64,000 bases of DNA, from NCBI RefSeq assembly GCF_009725985.1, contig NZ_RCNR01000011.1, forward strand, positions 1 to 64,000, read 5' to 3'. Positions 9,746-18,316 of the stretch are shown piece after piece; within the stretch, counting starts at the first letter, position 1; each line of letters starts with the position of its first letter. The notes below the pieces were generated by a model. It saw only the letters and a program-made list of their open reading frames with translations, searched no databases and was not told where the DNA came from. The position numbers were made by a program, and so were the translations under genes. The DNA is from Zobellia amurskyensis. GTDB taxonomy: Bacteria; Bacteroidota; Bacteroidia; Flavobacteriales; Flavobacteriaceae.

Positions 9746-10693
9746 ATGAAGACCATATACTGCATAGGAGAGTTACTTATAGATTTCGTAGCCATTAAAC
9801 AAGGTAACGACCTTTCTAAAGCTAAGGAATTTACAAAAAAAGCTGGTGGCGCACCTGCAAATGTGGCTTGTGCTATTTCTAAATTGGGAGGCAAAGGCCA
9901 ATTTATTGGTGCAGTAGGAAATGACCCATTCGGGACATATTTATTGAATGTACTCAAGGAGAATAGGGTTGACATCTCACTTGCACAACGTTCCAAAACT
10001 TTCACAACTATGGCTTTTGTTTCTTTGGCGGAAGATGGTGAACGGGATTTTGTATTCAGCAGAGGCGCGGACAAAAAGTTAAAATATGACTCTTCCTTAA
10101 AAAAGCAATTAAAAGGCAATATTGTTCATTTTGGTGCTGCAACGGGATTTTTAGGTGGTGGACTCGAAGAAGCCTATGATCGTTATTTGTTCGATACACT
10201 AACACAAAATGCATTTATCAGTTTTGACCCTAATTTTAGGGAGGACCTTTGGAAAGGAGAAGAAGATACCTTTGTAAAAAAATGTATAAGATTCATTGAA
10301 AAATCTCATTTATGTAAATTCAGTGAAGAAGAAATCCAATTGATTACAGGAGAAACCGATTTAGATCGGGCCTGTAATGCCGTTCATGAAATAGGATGCC
10401 CGACTATATGTGTCACCTTGGGAGGTAAAGGCACATTGGTAAGTACACTAAAACAAAAAACCACCGTTCAAAGTATATCCGTAACCCCCATAGACACTAC
10501 CGGAGCCGGTGATGCTTTTATTGGTTGCCTTTTATACCAAATAGCTAATATAGGCGACCCTCACCTGATCCTATCAGATTATGACCAGTTAATTGAAATG
10601 GTTACGATTGCCAATAGAGCCGGCGCAATTACAACTACAGGCTATGGGGCTATTCCTTCCCTACCGGAACATGATGCCGTTTTCAACAATTAA
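9746..10693 (+). CDS. PfkB-family carbohydrate kinase (fructokinase-like)
   Basis: Predicted cytoplasmic ATP-dependent sugar kinase of the ribokinase/PfkB family, most like fructokinases; it would phosphorylate fructose or a related sugar. The 315-residue product has the N-terminal GE-LLIDF sugar-binding strand, PfkB signature 1 (GGAPANVACAISKLGG...GAVGNDPFG) and signature 2 with the catalytic aspartate (DTTGAGDAFIGCLL). The start is the ATG at 9746, which places the GE motif at the usual position; an in-frame upstream codon would add 14 non-conserved residues. It follows the SusCD pair in the same direction but after a strong terminator and about 240 bp, so it is probably transcribed separately. 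Confidence 0.88.
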   Translation: MKTIYCIGELLIDFVAIKQGNDLSKAKEFTKKAGGAPANVACAISKLGGKGQFIGAVGNDPFGTYLLNVLKENRVDISLAQRSKTFTTMAFVSLAEDGERDFVFSRGADKKLKYDSSLKKQLKGNIVHFGAATGFLGGGLEEAYDRYLFDTLTQNAFISFDPNFREDLWKGEEDTFVKKCIRFIEKSHLCKFSEEEIQLITGETDLDRACNAVHEIGCPTICVTLGGKGTLVSTLKQKTTVQSISVTPIDTTGAGDAFIGCLLYQIANIGDPHLILSDYDQLIEMVTIANRAGAITTTGYGAIPSLPEHDAVFNN

Positions 10694-10702
10694 GTGTTTT
10701 TA

Positions 10703-11839
10703 TCAATTATATCTAACCTTTCTCAAAATCCGCAAGGACTCTTTTATACCTAGATATATTTTTGGGTAGCTGTCTTTTAATAAGCCGCGGGCTACCTCCA
10801 TCTGTTCTTTGGCCTCTTCAAAACCATTTAAATAACAGATTAGATAGCTATCCGGCAAGTGTTTTAAGTCTACTTTTTCAGATGGTTTTAAATCAATATT
10901 CTTCTGAATCTTAGCCAATAGAGCATTGTTGGCATTCCAGATATGAAAAAGATTTTTTTTGTTGTACTTAGGAGGTTCAAAAATCAGGTCGCTTTCAATT
11001 TTATAGGTTCCATTGTCCGAAAAATGAATGACCACCTTTTCTAACTGAAAGTACTTTTGCTTAGAACCCAACCCTAATTGAACGTACTCTATCATTGTAA
11101 ACGACTGCTCATCATAAGCAATACTAATTTCATCTAAGGCCGAATAAAAAAGCTTCACCTGCTCATTGATCAATTCAATATCCACCCTTGAAAAATAGAC
11201 ATTGTTTTTCACCTTTTTTTTATTCCCTGCCCAACAGACCACAAATTGCTCTTTGAAAACTTTATAGTCGCTATTCAGATTTTTATGTCGGTTATTAATA
11301 AAGTCGATTACCCCGTCTAGAGTTAGCTCAATATTATTCCGAGCATGTTGTTCAATAGTGGCAACGGTCTCAGAATTTATATCCTGAAGTTCAACACCAT
11401 ATGCTTTGGGCATACTTATACTCCCTTCTCTAAAGAAGACCATACCTCCATAATACTTCCAGATGTTTTTCCGAAGCGCACAAACCTTTTCGCTAGACTT
11501 TATAGTAACCAAACCTACAACCTTACCTTCCCGTAAGTTAGGAAATGGAATGTTCTCGTATGAAATTAGAGGTGGATTATCTAAATAGGCATTGACCAAA
11601 TTTTGAATCTTACTGTCATCAAAAAAATCGACTCCAACAATTTTGTTGTCCTCATCTTCCACCCCAATAACTATGAATGAATTGTTTTTAGGATTGCTAT
11701 TGGCCAAAGCACAGACATGTTTTAAAAACTTGGCTTTACCCTCTTTCTCACCAATAGATATAAACCGCTTCTTATCATAAAAACTGTTCTCGTCATTATG
11801 AGCAAGCAGATTTTTTACAAGAAGGCGTTTATTGATCAT
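10703..11839 (-). CDS. AlbA_2 (Schlafen-type) domain protein
   Basis: Unknown role, 378 residues. The N-terminal part matches the AlbA_2 putative DNA/RNA-binding domain found in Schlafen-like bacterial proteins: KAKFLKHVCALANSNPKNNSFIVIGVEDEDNKIVGVD with the trailing NPPLISY and GLVTIKSS strands (about 30-120). The C-terminal two thirds show no motif I recognise. There is no P-loop and no signal peptide, so the common label 'ATP-binding protein' is not supported. Its ATG overlaps the stop of the upstream dehydrogenase gene by four bases (ATGA, 11836-11839), so it is probably co-translated with it. It converges with the sugar-kinase gene with only 9 bp between them. Confidence 0.65.
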   Translation of the reverse strand: MINKRLLVKNLLAHNDENSFYDKKRFISIGEKEGKAKFLKHVCALANSNPKNNSFIVIGVEDEDNKIVGVDFFDDSKIQNLVNAYLDNPPLISYENIPFPNLREGKVVGLVTIKSSEKVCALRKNIWKYYGGMVFFREGSISMPKAYGVELQDINSETVATIEQHARNNIELTLDGVIDFINNRHKNLNSDYKVFKEQFVVCWAGNKKKVKNNVYFSRVDIELINEQVKLFYSALDEISIAYDEQSFTMIEYVQLGLGSKQKYFQLEKVVIHFSDNGTYKIESDLIFEPPKYNKKNLFHIWNANNALLAKIQKNIDLKPSEKVDLKHLPDSYLICYLNGFEEAKEQMEVARGLLKDSYPKIYLGIKESLRILRKVRYN

Positions 11840-12591
11840 AACGACCTATTCAATATCGTGGCAGATGCTTGTGCAGTGGGCATAACTATAAGATCAGCAA
11901 TATTTACATGATAAGGCCTGGTCACTACAAAGTGAATAATTTCGGCAATATCCTCAGCCTTTAAAGGCTCAAAACCATCGTAAACCGAATCTGCTTTATC
12001 ATCATCACCTTTAAATCGTACATTACTGAACTCGGTTTCTACAGCACCAGGATTAATACCGCCCACTTTAATTCCGTATGGATTAAGGTCCATTCGCATT
12101 CCTTTGGTAAGCGCATCAACTGCATGCTTACTGGCACAATACACATTTCCCTTGGGATAGACCTCTTTCCCTGCGGTTGACCCAATATTAATAATATGAC
12201 CAGATTTCTTCTCTACCATATTGGGTATAATCGCTTTGGACACGTATAAAAGCCCTTTCACATTAATATCTAGCATGGAATCCCAATCATCTACACTACC
12301 CTTGTCAATAGGGTCTAGACCATGTGCATTTCCTGCATTATTGATCAAAACATCTATTTGGGAAAAATTTTCGGGCAAAGAACTTATCGCTTTAAAAACA
12401 ACGTCTTTATCTCGCACATCAAAATTTAAGGTGTATACTTCACATTGTTTACTCAACTCGGATTGAAGCGCATCAAGGCGTTCCTGTCTTCTTCCACAAA
12501 GCACCAATTTAAATCCTTGAACAGCAAACAGTATGGCCGTTGCACGACCAATACCACTAGTTGCTCCTGTAATCAATACTGTCTTACTCAT
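11836..12591 (-). CDS. Short-chain dehydrogenase/reductase (YdfG-like)
   Basis: Classical SDR oxidoreductase of 251 residues using NAD(P)H. It has the Rossmann dinucleotide motif TGATSGIGRA (about 7-16), the NNAG motif, a catalytic Ser in NIGSTAG and the YCASK catalytic Tyr-Lys pair (YxxxK). The Arg pair in LCGRRQERL just after strand 2 favours NADP. Its nearest known relatives are YdfG-type enzymes that oxidise 3-hydroxy acids or L-allo-threonine; the true substrate is not determined. It lies 11 bp downstream of the aldo/keto reductase and overlaps the AlbA_2 gene by four bases, forming a three-gene minus-strand operon. Confidence 0.88.
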   Translation of the reverse strand: MSKTVLITGATSGIGRATAILFAVQGFKLVLCGRRQERLDALQSELSKQCEVYTLNFDVRDKDVVFKAISSLPENFSQIDVLINNAGNAHGLDPIDKGSVDDWDSMLDINVKGLLYVSKAIIPNMVEKKSGHIINIGSTAGKEVYPKGNVYCASKHAVDALTKGMRMDLNPYGIKVGGINPGAVETEFSNVRFKGDDDKADSVYDGFEPLKAEDIAEIIHFVVTRPYHVNIADLIVMPTAQASATILNRSL

Positions 12592-12602
12592 AATTTTTAT
12601 TT

Positions 12603-13478
12603 TTAAGGAACTTCACAGCCATTGGCCGCTTCTAACAAAATAAACCAATCGGTTTTATCTATTTTTATTTCTATTGCCTCCATGGCTGCCGACAACCGAG
12701 ATTTAGTAGCGGTACCCACAACAGGATGAACTCCAGAAGGATGTTTCATAACCCATGCCAACAGCAATTGATCTTCAGTAACCCCATACTTTTCCAACAT
12801 GGGGGTCATGGCTTTTCTTATCCGTTGTGAAACCTTATCATCTTTCCTGAAATAAGACCCAAGCGGACTATAAGACATGGCCATTCTCTTATGGGCCAAA
12901 GCATCATCTAACGTGCCTTCGTACATTGCTTTATTATATGTCAAGGAAAATTCAACTTGATTGCCGTCTACAGGAATAACCGATTCTATAAGAGCAATTT
13001 GTGAAGGTAAAAAATTAGAAACTCCAAAACTCTTTATTTTACCCTGTTCTTTAAGTTTTGAAATTGCTTCGGCTATGGCATCTGGTTGCATTAGTGGGCT
13101 AGGCCTGTGCAGTAAAAGCATGTCTAAATATTCGGTCTTTAACTTTATAAGTGATTGTTCTGCAGACCAAATAATATATTCTGTCTCGTAATTGTAATGT
13201 TTTACATGGTTTTTTCGGGCTTTGGCGTCCAGTTGAATTCCACATTTAGAAATAAACTGAACAGCTTCTCGGGATATATTTGTTTCCTTAAACGCTTTTC
13301 CGAAATCTTCTTCTGTGGTGTAACCCCCATAAATATCAGCATGATCAAAGGTTGTTATACCTTTTTCCACACAATGGTTCATCACATCAATTATACCTGT
13401 TTTAGAAAAACCTTTCCCCCAACTGCCCCAAGTCATAGTTCCTGCTATAACTTTGGAATAAAAATTGTTCTTTTGCAT
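12603..13478 (-). CDS. Aldo/keto reductase (YdhF-like)
   Basis: NADPH-dependent oxidoreductase with a TIM-barrel fold, 291 residues. The catalytic tetrad of the family is visible: Asp and Tyr in FDHADIYGGY, Lys in QFISKCGIQ and His in MLLLHRPSP. The cofactor-binding end (GVHPVVGTATKSRL) is also conserved. Length and the start MQKNNFYSKVIAGTMTWG match YdhF-like members; the substrate is unknown. It is the first gene of the minus-strand aldo/keto reductase, SDR, AlbA_2 run and is divergent from the Bat cluster across 157 bp. Confidence 0.88.
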   Translation of the reverse strand: MQKNNFYSKVIAGTMTWGSWGKGFSKTGIIDVMNHCVEKGITTFDHADIYGGYTTEEDFGKAFKETNISREAVQFISKCGIQLDAKARKNHVKHYNYETEYIIWSAEQSLIKLKTEYLDMLLLHRPSPLMQPDAIAEAISKLKEQGKIKSFGVSNFLPSQIALIESVIPVDGNQVEFSLTYNKAMYEGTLDDALAHKRMAMSYSPLGSYFRKDDKVSQRIRKAMTPMLEKYGVTEDQLLLAWVMKHPSGVHPVVGTATKSRLSAAMEAIEIKIDKTDWFILLEAANGCEVP

Positions 13479-13635
13479 AGAGCGGTTAAATTAAAAAGAA
13501 ATCCCTTAAAAACTTCATAAAAATAGGGCTTCTCTATTTTTTTTAACCAATCGTTAACAGCCTAGCAGCTAATAAATTTTCAATTTGCATCCCTGTTTAA
13601 TAATAGCCGGCCCGAACCAAAATTTGTAACGATAT

Positions 13636-14637
13636 ATGGAAGAAAATACTACGGTAGATATTAATGCGGTTAACGAAAAAATTGCACAAGAGAGTGCATT
13701 TATCGACCTATTGATATTAGAAATGAACAAAGTAATCGTTGGCCAGAAACATATGGTCGAAAGATTACTCATTGGTTTACTTGGTCAAGGCCATATCTTA
13801 TTGGAAGGTGTTCCCGGTCTGGCAAAAACACTAGCTATTAATACGCTGTCTAAAGCTGTTAAAGGTAGCTTTAGCAGAATTCAGTTTACACCTGACCTTT
13901 TACCTGCGGATGTTACAGGTACGTTAATCTACAACATGAAAGAGAATGATTTTTCCATAAAGAAGGGTCCTATATTCGCAAATTTCGTGCTTGCAGATGA
14001 AATTAACCGTGCTCCTGCCAAAGTGCAATCTGCCCTTTTGGAGGCCATGCAGGAAAAGCAAGTTACTATTGGTGATGAAACTTTTGTGTTAGACAAGCCG
14101 TTTTTGGTTATGGCTACACAAAACCCGGTAGAACAAGAAGGAACTTACCCATTGCCGGAAGCCCAGGTTGACCGTTTTATGTTAAAGACCGTTATTGACT
14201 ATCCAAAGTTGAACGAGGAGCAAATGATTATGCGCCAAAATCTATTGGGTGCTTATGAAACGGTTAATCCCGTAGTTAGCATAGAGCAGATACTAAGTGC
14301 ACAAAAGGCTGTTCGCGAGGTATATATGGACGAAAAGATAGAGAAATACATTCTAGACATTGTCTTCGCCACGCGATATCCTGAAAAATATAACCTTGAA
14401 GATTTAAAGCCACTGATTAGTTTTGGTGCCTCACCAAGGGGTAGTATAAATTTGGGAGTTGCGGCAAAATGTTACGCTTTCATCAAAAGAAGGGGTTATG
14501 TTGTTCCTGAAGATGTAAGAGCAATAGTACATGATGTATTGCGCCACAGAATAGGTATCACCTATGAGGCAGAGGCCGAAAATATTACTTCGGAGGAAAT
14601 CATCAACAAGATTGTTAACGAGATCGAAGTACCTTAA
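13636..14637 (+). CDS. MoxR-family AAA+ ATPase of the Bat cluster
   Basis: Cytoplasmic AAA+ chaperone-like ATPase that is thought to act with von Willebrand factor A (VWA) proteins encoded next to it. The 333-residue protein has Walker A GVPGLAKT (about 58-65), Walker B LADEINRAP with D121-E122, sensor 1 in ATQNPVEQEGTYPLPEAQ and the C-terminal lid domain (ISFGASPRGSINL). It is the first gene of the Bat aerotolerance cluster. An 89-bp gap separates it from the DUF58 gene, wider than the other gaps in the cluster, and this gap contains a short tandem repeat. Confidence 0.93.
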   Translation: MEENTTVDINAVNEKIAQESAFIDLLILEMNKVIVGQKHMVERLLIGLLGQGHILLEGVPGLAKTLAINTLSKAVKGSFSRIQFTPDLLPADVTGTLIYNMKENDFSIKKGPIFANFVLADEINRAPAKVQSALLEAMQEKQVTIGDETFVLDKPFLVMATQNPVEQEGTYPLPEAQVDRFMLKTVIDYPKLNEEQMIMRQNLLGAYETVNPVVSIEQILSAQKAVREVYMDEKIEKYILDIVFATRYPEKYNLEDLKPLISFGASPRGSINLGVAAKCYAFIKRRGYVVPEDVRAIVHDVLRHRIGITYEAEAENITSEEIINKIVNEIEVP

Positions 14638-14691
14638 AAGGTAGGCGGTTGGCAGATGTTGTCGGTAGTAATTGACGTCTCGTCGCTACCA

Positions 14692-14719
14692 CTGAAAACT
14701 GCTTGCTGAAAACTGTTTG
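14692..14719. repeat. Tandem 14-bp duplication before the DUF58 gene
   Basis: Two adjacent copies of CTGAAAACTG(C/T)TTG (14692-14705 and 14706-14719), identical at 13 of 14 positions, followed by a third partial CTGAGAA that runs up to the ATG at 14727. The repeat fills part of the only sizeable gap within the moxR-DUF58 stretch. A function is not evident. Confidence 0.7.
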
Positions 14720-14726
14720 CTGAGAA

Positions 14727-15593
14727 ATGGATACTAAAGAGTTACTAAAAAAAGTACGGAAGATCGAGATTAAGACGCGCCGTCTGTCCGATCACATATT
14801 TGGCGGGGAATACCACTCCACGTTTAAGGGGCGAGGTATGACCTTTAGCGAGGTACGCCAGTATCAATTTGGCGATGATGTCCGGAACATAGATTGGAAC
14901 GTTACCGCTCGTTATAACGAACCGTACATAAAAGTTTTTGAAGAAGAGCGCGAGCTAACCATGATGCTTATGGTAGATGTAAGTGGCTCGGAACTCTTTG
15001 GTACCACTAATCAATTCAAGAAAGACATTATTACGGAAATATCCGCTACTTTGGCATTTTCCGCTATGCAGAATAATGACAAAGCCGGTCTAATTCTTTT
15101 TTCTGATCAGATCGAGCTTTATATCCCTCCTAAAAAAGGAAAAAGCCACGTACTACGTATCATTAGGGAATTACTGGAATTTAAGCCCAAAAGCAATAAA
15201 ACCAATGTTGCTGAAGCCCTAAAGTTTCTCAGTAGCGTAATGAAGAAAAAGGCGATAGTTTTTGTATTATCGGATTTTATAGCGGAGGATTATGAGAAGA
15301 CCCTGAAAATATCAGGCAACAAACATGATCTTACAGGCATTCGGGTATATGATGAGCGCGAAGAGTCTATACCCAATTTGGGCATGGTACAAATGCAAGA
15401 TGCGGAAACCGGAAAGCTCAGCCTAGTAAACACACAATCTAAAAGCGTGCGAAGGGCTTATGGGGCATACTACCAACAACGGGTAGATTATTTCCAAGAA
15501 ACATTTACCAAATCAGGCTGTGGAGTCCTCAGCTGTAGGGTAGATGAGAGTTATGTAAAAAAATTATTGGGTTATTTTAAGCGAAGAGGTTAA
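14727..15593 (+). CDS. DUF58 (VWA-like) protein of the Bat cluster
   Basis: Cytoplasmic protein of 288 residues of the DUF58 family, which has a degenerate VWA fold and is nearly always encoded beside MoxR ATPases. The N-terminal signature GRGMTFSEVRQYQFGDDVRNIDWNVTAR is split here at about residues 35-62, and a metal-site-like D84-V-S-G-S88 motif follows in the VWA part (MMLMVDVSGSELF). There is no membrane segment. Its stop codon overlaps the next start by one base (TAATG at 15591-15595), which implies coupled translation. It is presumed to be a MoxR partner in the envelope stress function ascribed to Bat genes. Confidence 0.9.
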   Translation: MDTKELLKKVRKIEIKTRRLSDHIFGGEYHSTFKGRGMTFSEVRQYQFGDDVRNIDWNVTARYNEPYIKVFEEERELTMMLMVDVSGSELFGTTNQFKKDIITEISATLAFSAMQNNDKAGLILFSDQIELYIPPKKGKSHVLRIIRELLEFKPKSNKTNVAEALKFLSSVMKKKAIVFVLSDFIAEDYEKTLKISGNKHDLTGIRVYDEREESIPNLGMVQMQDAETGKLSLVNTQSKSVRRAYGAYYQQRVDYFQETFTKSGCGVLSCRVDESYVKKLLGYFKRRG

Positions 15594-17257
15594 TGCTAAA
15601 AAAATACTTGCTAAACTATAGAAACAAAACTGTATCGCTTTTAAAGCGATGTGTTTTACTATGTGTTTTATTTATAGGATTTTCTGCTTTCTCACAAACC
15701 AAACCTAAAGTTATTACAGCGGTTGACACTACCTCAATAAAAATTGGTGAACAGATAAAATTCACGGTTACCGTTGAAGCGGATACCACCGCACAGGTCA
15801 TTTTTCCAGAGGGACAAACATTTTCACCCTTAGAAACGGTAGAGGCATTTGCTACCGACACTACGCGTCAGAATGATCGTATGATCTTACAGAAAATTTA
15901 TGCCCTTACACAATTTGATTCCGGGTCTTATAAAGTACCTGCACAGCGCATAGAAATCAATGGGCAAGGTTTTTTAACCGACTCCACACAAGTTATAAAT
16001 GTTGCCAACGTTGCCGTAGATACTTTGGCGCAAAAGATGTACGACATTAAACCGCTAATGGAGGTTGAAAAAAGCAACTCACATCTGTGGAAAATTATTT
16101 TAAGCGTACTTCTTGTTTTATTGCTTATTGGAGCATTGGTCTATTGGTTCTTCTTTAGAAAAAAACCATTAACTGAAGAAGAGAAAGTAGCGCTGTTACC
16201 ACCTTACGACCGTGCCCTATTAGAACTTAAAAATCTTGAAAAATCAAAATACCTTATTCAAGATGAGTACAAGGCGTACTATTCCGAACTGACAGACATT
16301 GTTCGCTCCTACTTAGAAGAGGACGTACATGTTTCGGCCCTAGAAAGCACAACGGATGAATTGATCACCAAATTAGAAATGCTAAGGGATGCCGGAGAGC
16401 TTAAAATAGATGATGATACACTTCAACAGTTTAAGCGTATTCTTCAGACCGCAGATTTGGTGAAGTTCGCAAAATCAAAACCAGATACATCGGTAGCAGA
16501 ACAGGATCGTAAATCAATTGAGCAAATCGTTCATAAAACCCACGATGCCCTACCTGAGCCTACCGTAGAGGAATTGATGGAGCAAGAAGAATATAGAGAG
16601 GAGCTTGAAAGAAAAAAACAAAAGAAAAAAATAATCTATGCTAGCCTAGGGGTTGTTGGAGCGCTTTTAATTGCTGGAATTGCAGCTACCTCCTACTATG
16701 GTTTTACGTATGTAAAAGATACCGTTCTTGGCCACCCTACAAAAGAATTGCTAGAAGGGGAATGGGTGTCCAGTTCCTATGGTTACCCACCAATTAGCAT
16801 AGAGACACCACATGTTCTCAAAAGACAGGAGACCAAGCTTACTCCAGAGATGAAGACCAACATAAAAGACCTGCAGATGTTTATGTACAGAAGCAACAAA
16901 GGTTTTTTCACCGTCGGCACCACCTCAACCACACTGGCTCAAGAAATAGAGCCCGAGTTCACTAAATCCATTGAAGCCTTTATTCAAAATTTAGAGAAAC
17001 AAGGGGCTAAAAATATTATAACCAAGCAAGAAGAATTTACCACGGTTACAGGTGTAAAGGGTATAAAGGTTTTTGGTAGCGGTAAGTTTCCTGTTCCAGA
17101 ATCCAAGGAGTTGGTAGACGGAGAGTATAGTATTTTGCTTTTTGGGGGCAAAGGTTTTCAACAGCAGATTATTATAAATTGGCTAGAAGGAGACTCTTAC
17201 GCCCAAGAAATAGTGGATAGAATTTTAGGTTCGGTAGAGGTAAAAACAGAATTATAG
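15593..17257 (+). CDS. Bat-cluster membrane protein, BatD-like N-terminal part, two membrane segments
   Basis: Unknown exact function, 554 residues. An N-terminal signal or anchor segment (about 15-33, ending SAFSQ) precedes a beta-rich extracytoplasmic region (about 35-160) similar in style to BatD. A first transmembrane helix (about 168-189, IILSVLLVLLLIGALVYWFFF) leads into a cytoplasmic helical stretch, and a second helix (about 350-370, IIYASLGVVGALLIAGIAA) leads into a C-terminal domain of about 180 residues that I do not recognise. The position between the DUF58 and batA genes is common in Bacteroidota. It abuts batA directly (TAG-ATG), so it is part of the same transcript. Confidence 0.7.
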   Translation: MLKKYLLNYRNKTVSLLKRCVLLCVLFIGFSAFSQTKPKVITAVDTTSIKIGEQIKFTVTVEADTTAQVIFPEGQTFSPLETVEAFATDTTRQNDRMILQKIYALTQFDSGSYKVPAQRIEINGQGFLTDSTQVINVANVAVDTLAQKMYDIKPLMEVEKSNSHLWKIILSVLLVLLLIGALVYWFFFRKKPLTEEEKVALLPPYDRALLELKNLEKSKYLIQDEYKAYYSELTDIVRSYLEEDVHVSALESTTDELITKLEMLRDAGELKIDDDTLQQFKRILQTADLVKFAKSKPDTSVAEQDRKSIEQIVHKTHDALPEPTVEELMEQEEYREELERKKQKKKIIYASLGVVGALLIAGIAATSYYGFTYVKDTVLGHPTKELLEGEWVSSSYGYPPISIETPHVLKRQETKLTPEMKTNIKDLQMFMYRSNKGFFTVGTTSTTLAQEIEPEFTKSIEAFIQNLEKQGAKNIITKQEEFTTVTGVKGIKVFGSGKFPVPESKELVDGEYSILLFGGKGFQQQIIINWLEGDSYAQEIVDRILGSVEVKTEL

Positions 17258-18256
17258 ATGTTGGATAATATATCATTCGCAAATCCGGAATTTTTTTGGT
17301 TGCTGTTACTGCTTCCACTGGCCGTGCTATGGTATTTTTACAAGCGCAAAGAGCAGGTGGCCTCTTTAAAAATACCGACCATAAAAGGCTTTGCAAATAC
17401 CGGATTTCTTCCAAAATTAAAACCCCTACTGTTTTTACTTCGGCTATTGGCTCTAACTGCTATTATTGTTGCTATTGCGAGACCACAAACCGAAGATATT
17501 TCTACAAGAACAAAAACCACCAAGGGTATAGATATTGTTATGGCCATAGATGTCTCGTCTAGTATGCTGGCAAGAGACCTCAAGCCAAATCGTTTGGCCG
17601 CCCTAAAAGATGTTGCGGCAGAATTTATTAAAGAACGGCCCAATGACCGTATTGGTTTGGTAGCTTACGCAGGCGAAGGCTATACCAAGACTCCTATAAC
17701 AAGTGACAAAGCCATTGTTTTAAGAGCGTTACGCGAAATTACTTATGGCCAATTAAATGATGGTACGGCCATAGGAATGGGGCTGGCCACTTCTGTAAAT
17801 CGCCTAAAGGAAAGCAAAGCATCCAGTAAGATTATAATTTTGTTGACGGATGGTGTAAACAACTCAGGTTTTATAGAACCACAGACTGCTGCGGACCTTG
17901 CTATTGAATTTGGTATTAAAACGTATACTATAGGACTTGGTACTAACGGTAACGCCCTTACGCCTGTATCCTATAATAGTGATGGATCCTTTAGATATGG
18001 TATGCGCCAAGTTGAAATTGACGAGGATCTTTTAAAAGATATTGCAAAAATTACGGGAGGGAAGTATTTTAGAGCTACCGATAATGAAAAACTAGAGGCT
18101 ATTTACGACGAAATTAACAAACTTGAAAAAACGGAAATAGAGGAGTTTAAATATTATAAATACGAAGAAAAGTTTAGACCATGGGTTCTTTTGGCCGGTG
18201 CCATACTTTTATTGGAATGGCTCCTGAGAAATACACTTTTCAGAAGTTTTATTTAA
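17258..18256 (+). CDS. batA: BatA, VWA-domain inner membrane protein
   Basis: Membrane protein of 332 residues with the Bat layout: two N-terminal hydrophobic helices (about 12-27 and 55-75), a VWA domain with a complete metal-ion-dependent adhesion site (D98-V-S-S-S102, and the later TDGVNN), and a C-terminal helix (about 305-325). The VWA domain is predicted to bind a protein partner through the bound metal. Bat genes were first linked to aerotolerance in Bacteroides; the molecular role is still unclear. The start codon directly follows the previous stop. A 60-bp gap leads to batB. Confidence 0.9.
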   Translation: MLDNISFANPEFFWLLLLLPLAVLWYFYKRKEQVASLKIPTIKGFANTGFLPKLKPLLFLLRLLALTAIIVAIARPQTEDISTRTKTTKGIDIVMAIDVSSSMLARDLKPNRLAALKDVAAEFIKERPNDRIGLVAYAGEGYTKTPITSDKAIVLRALREITYGQLNDGTAIGMGLATSVNRLKESKASSKIIILLTDGVNNSGFIEPQTAADLAIEFGIKTYTIGLGTNGNALTPVSYNSDGSFRYGMRQVEIDEDLLKDIAKITGGKYFRATDNEKLEAIYDEINKLEKTEIEEFKYYKYEEKFRPWVLLAGAILLLEWLLRNTLFRSFI

Positions 18257-18316
18257 GAATTTTTTAGCGCAGTATTTCATAAACTTGTATTAGATTCAAA
18301 CTACGAACAAAGCAGA

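Noticed and set aside
9697..10119. Minus-strand 140-codon open frame opposite the sugar kinase
   Set aside because: It is antisense to conserved PfkB motifs and has no recognisable domain.
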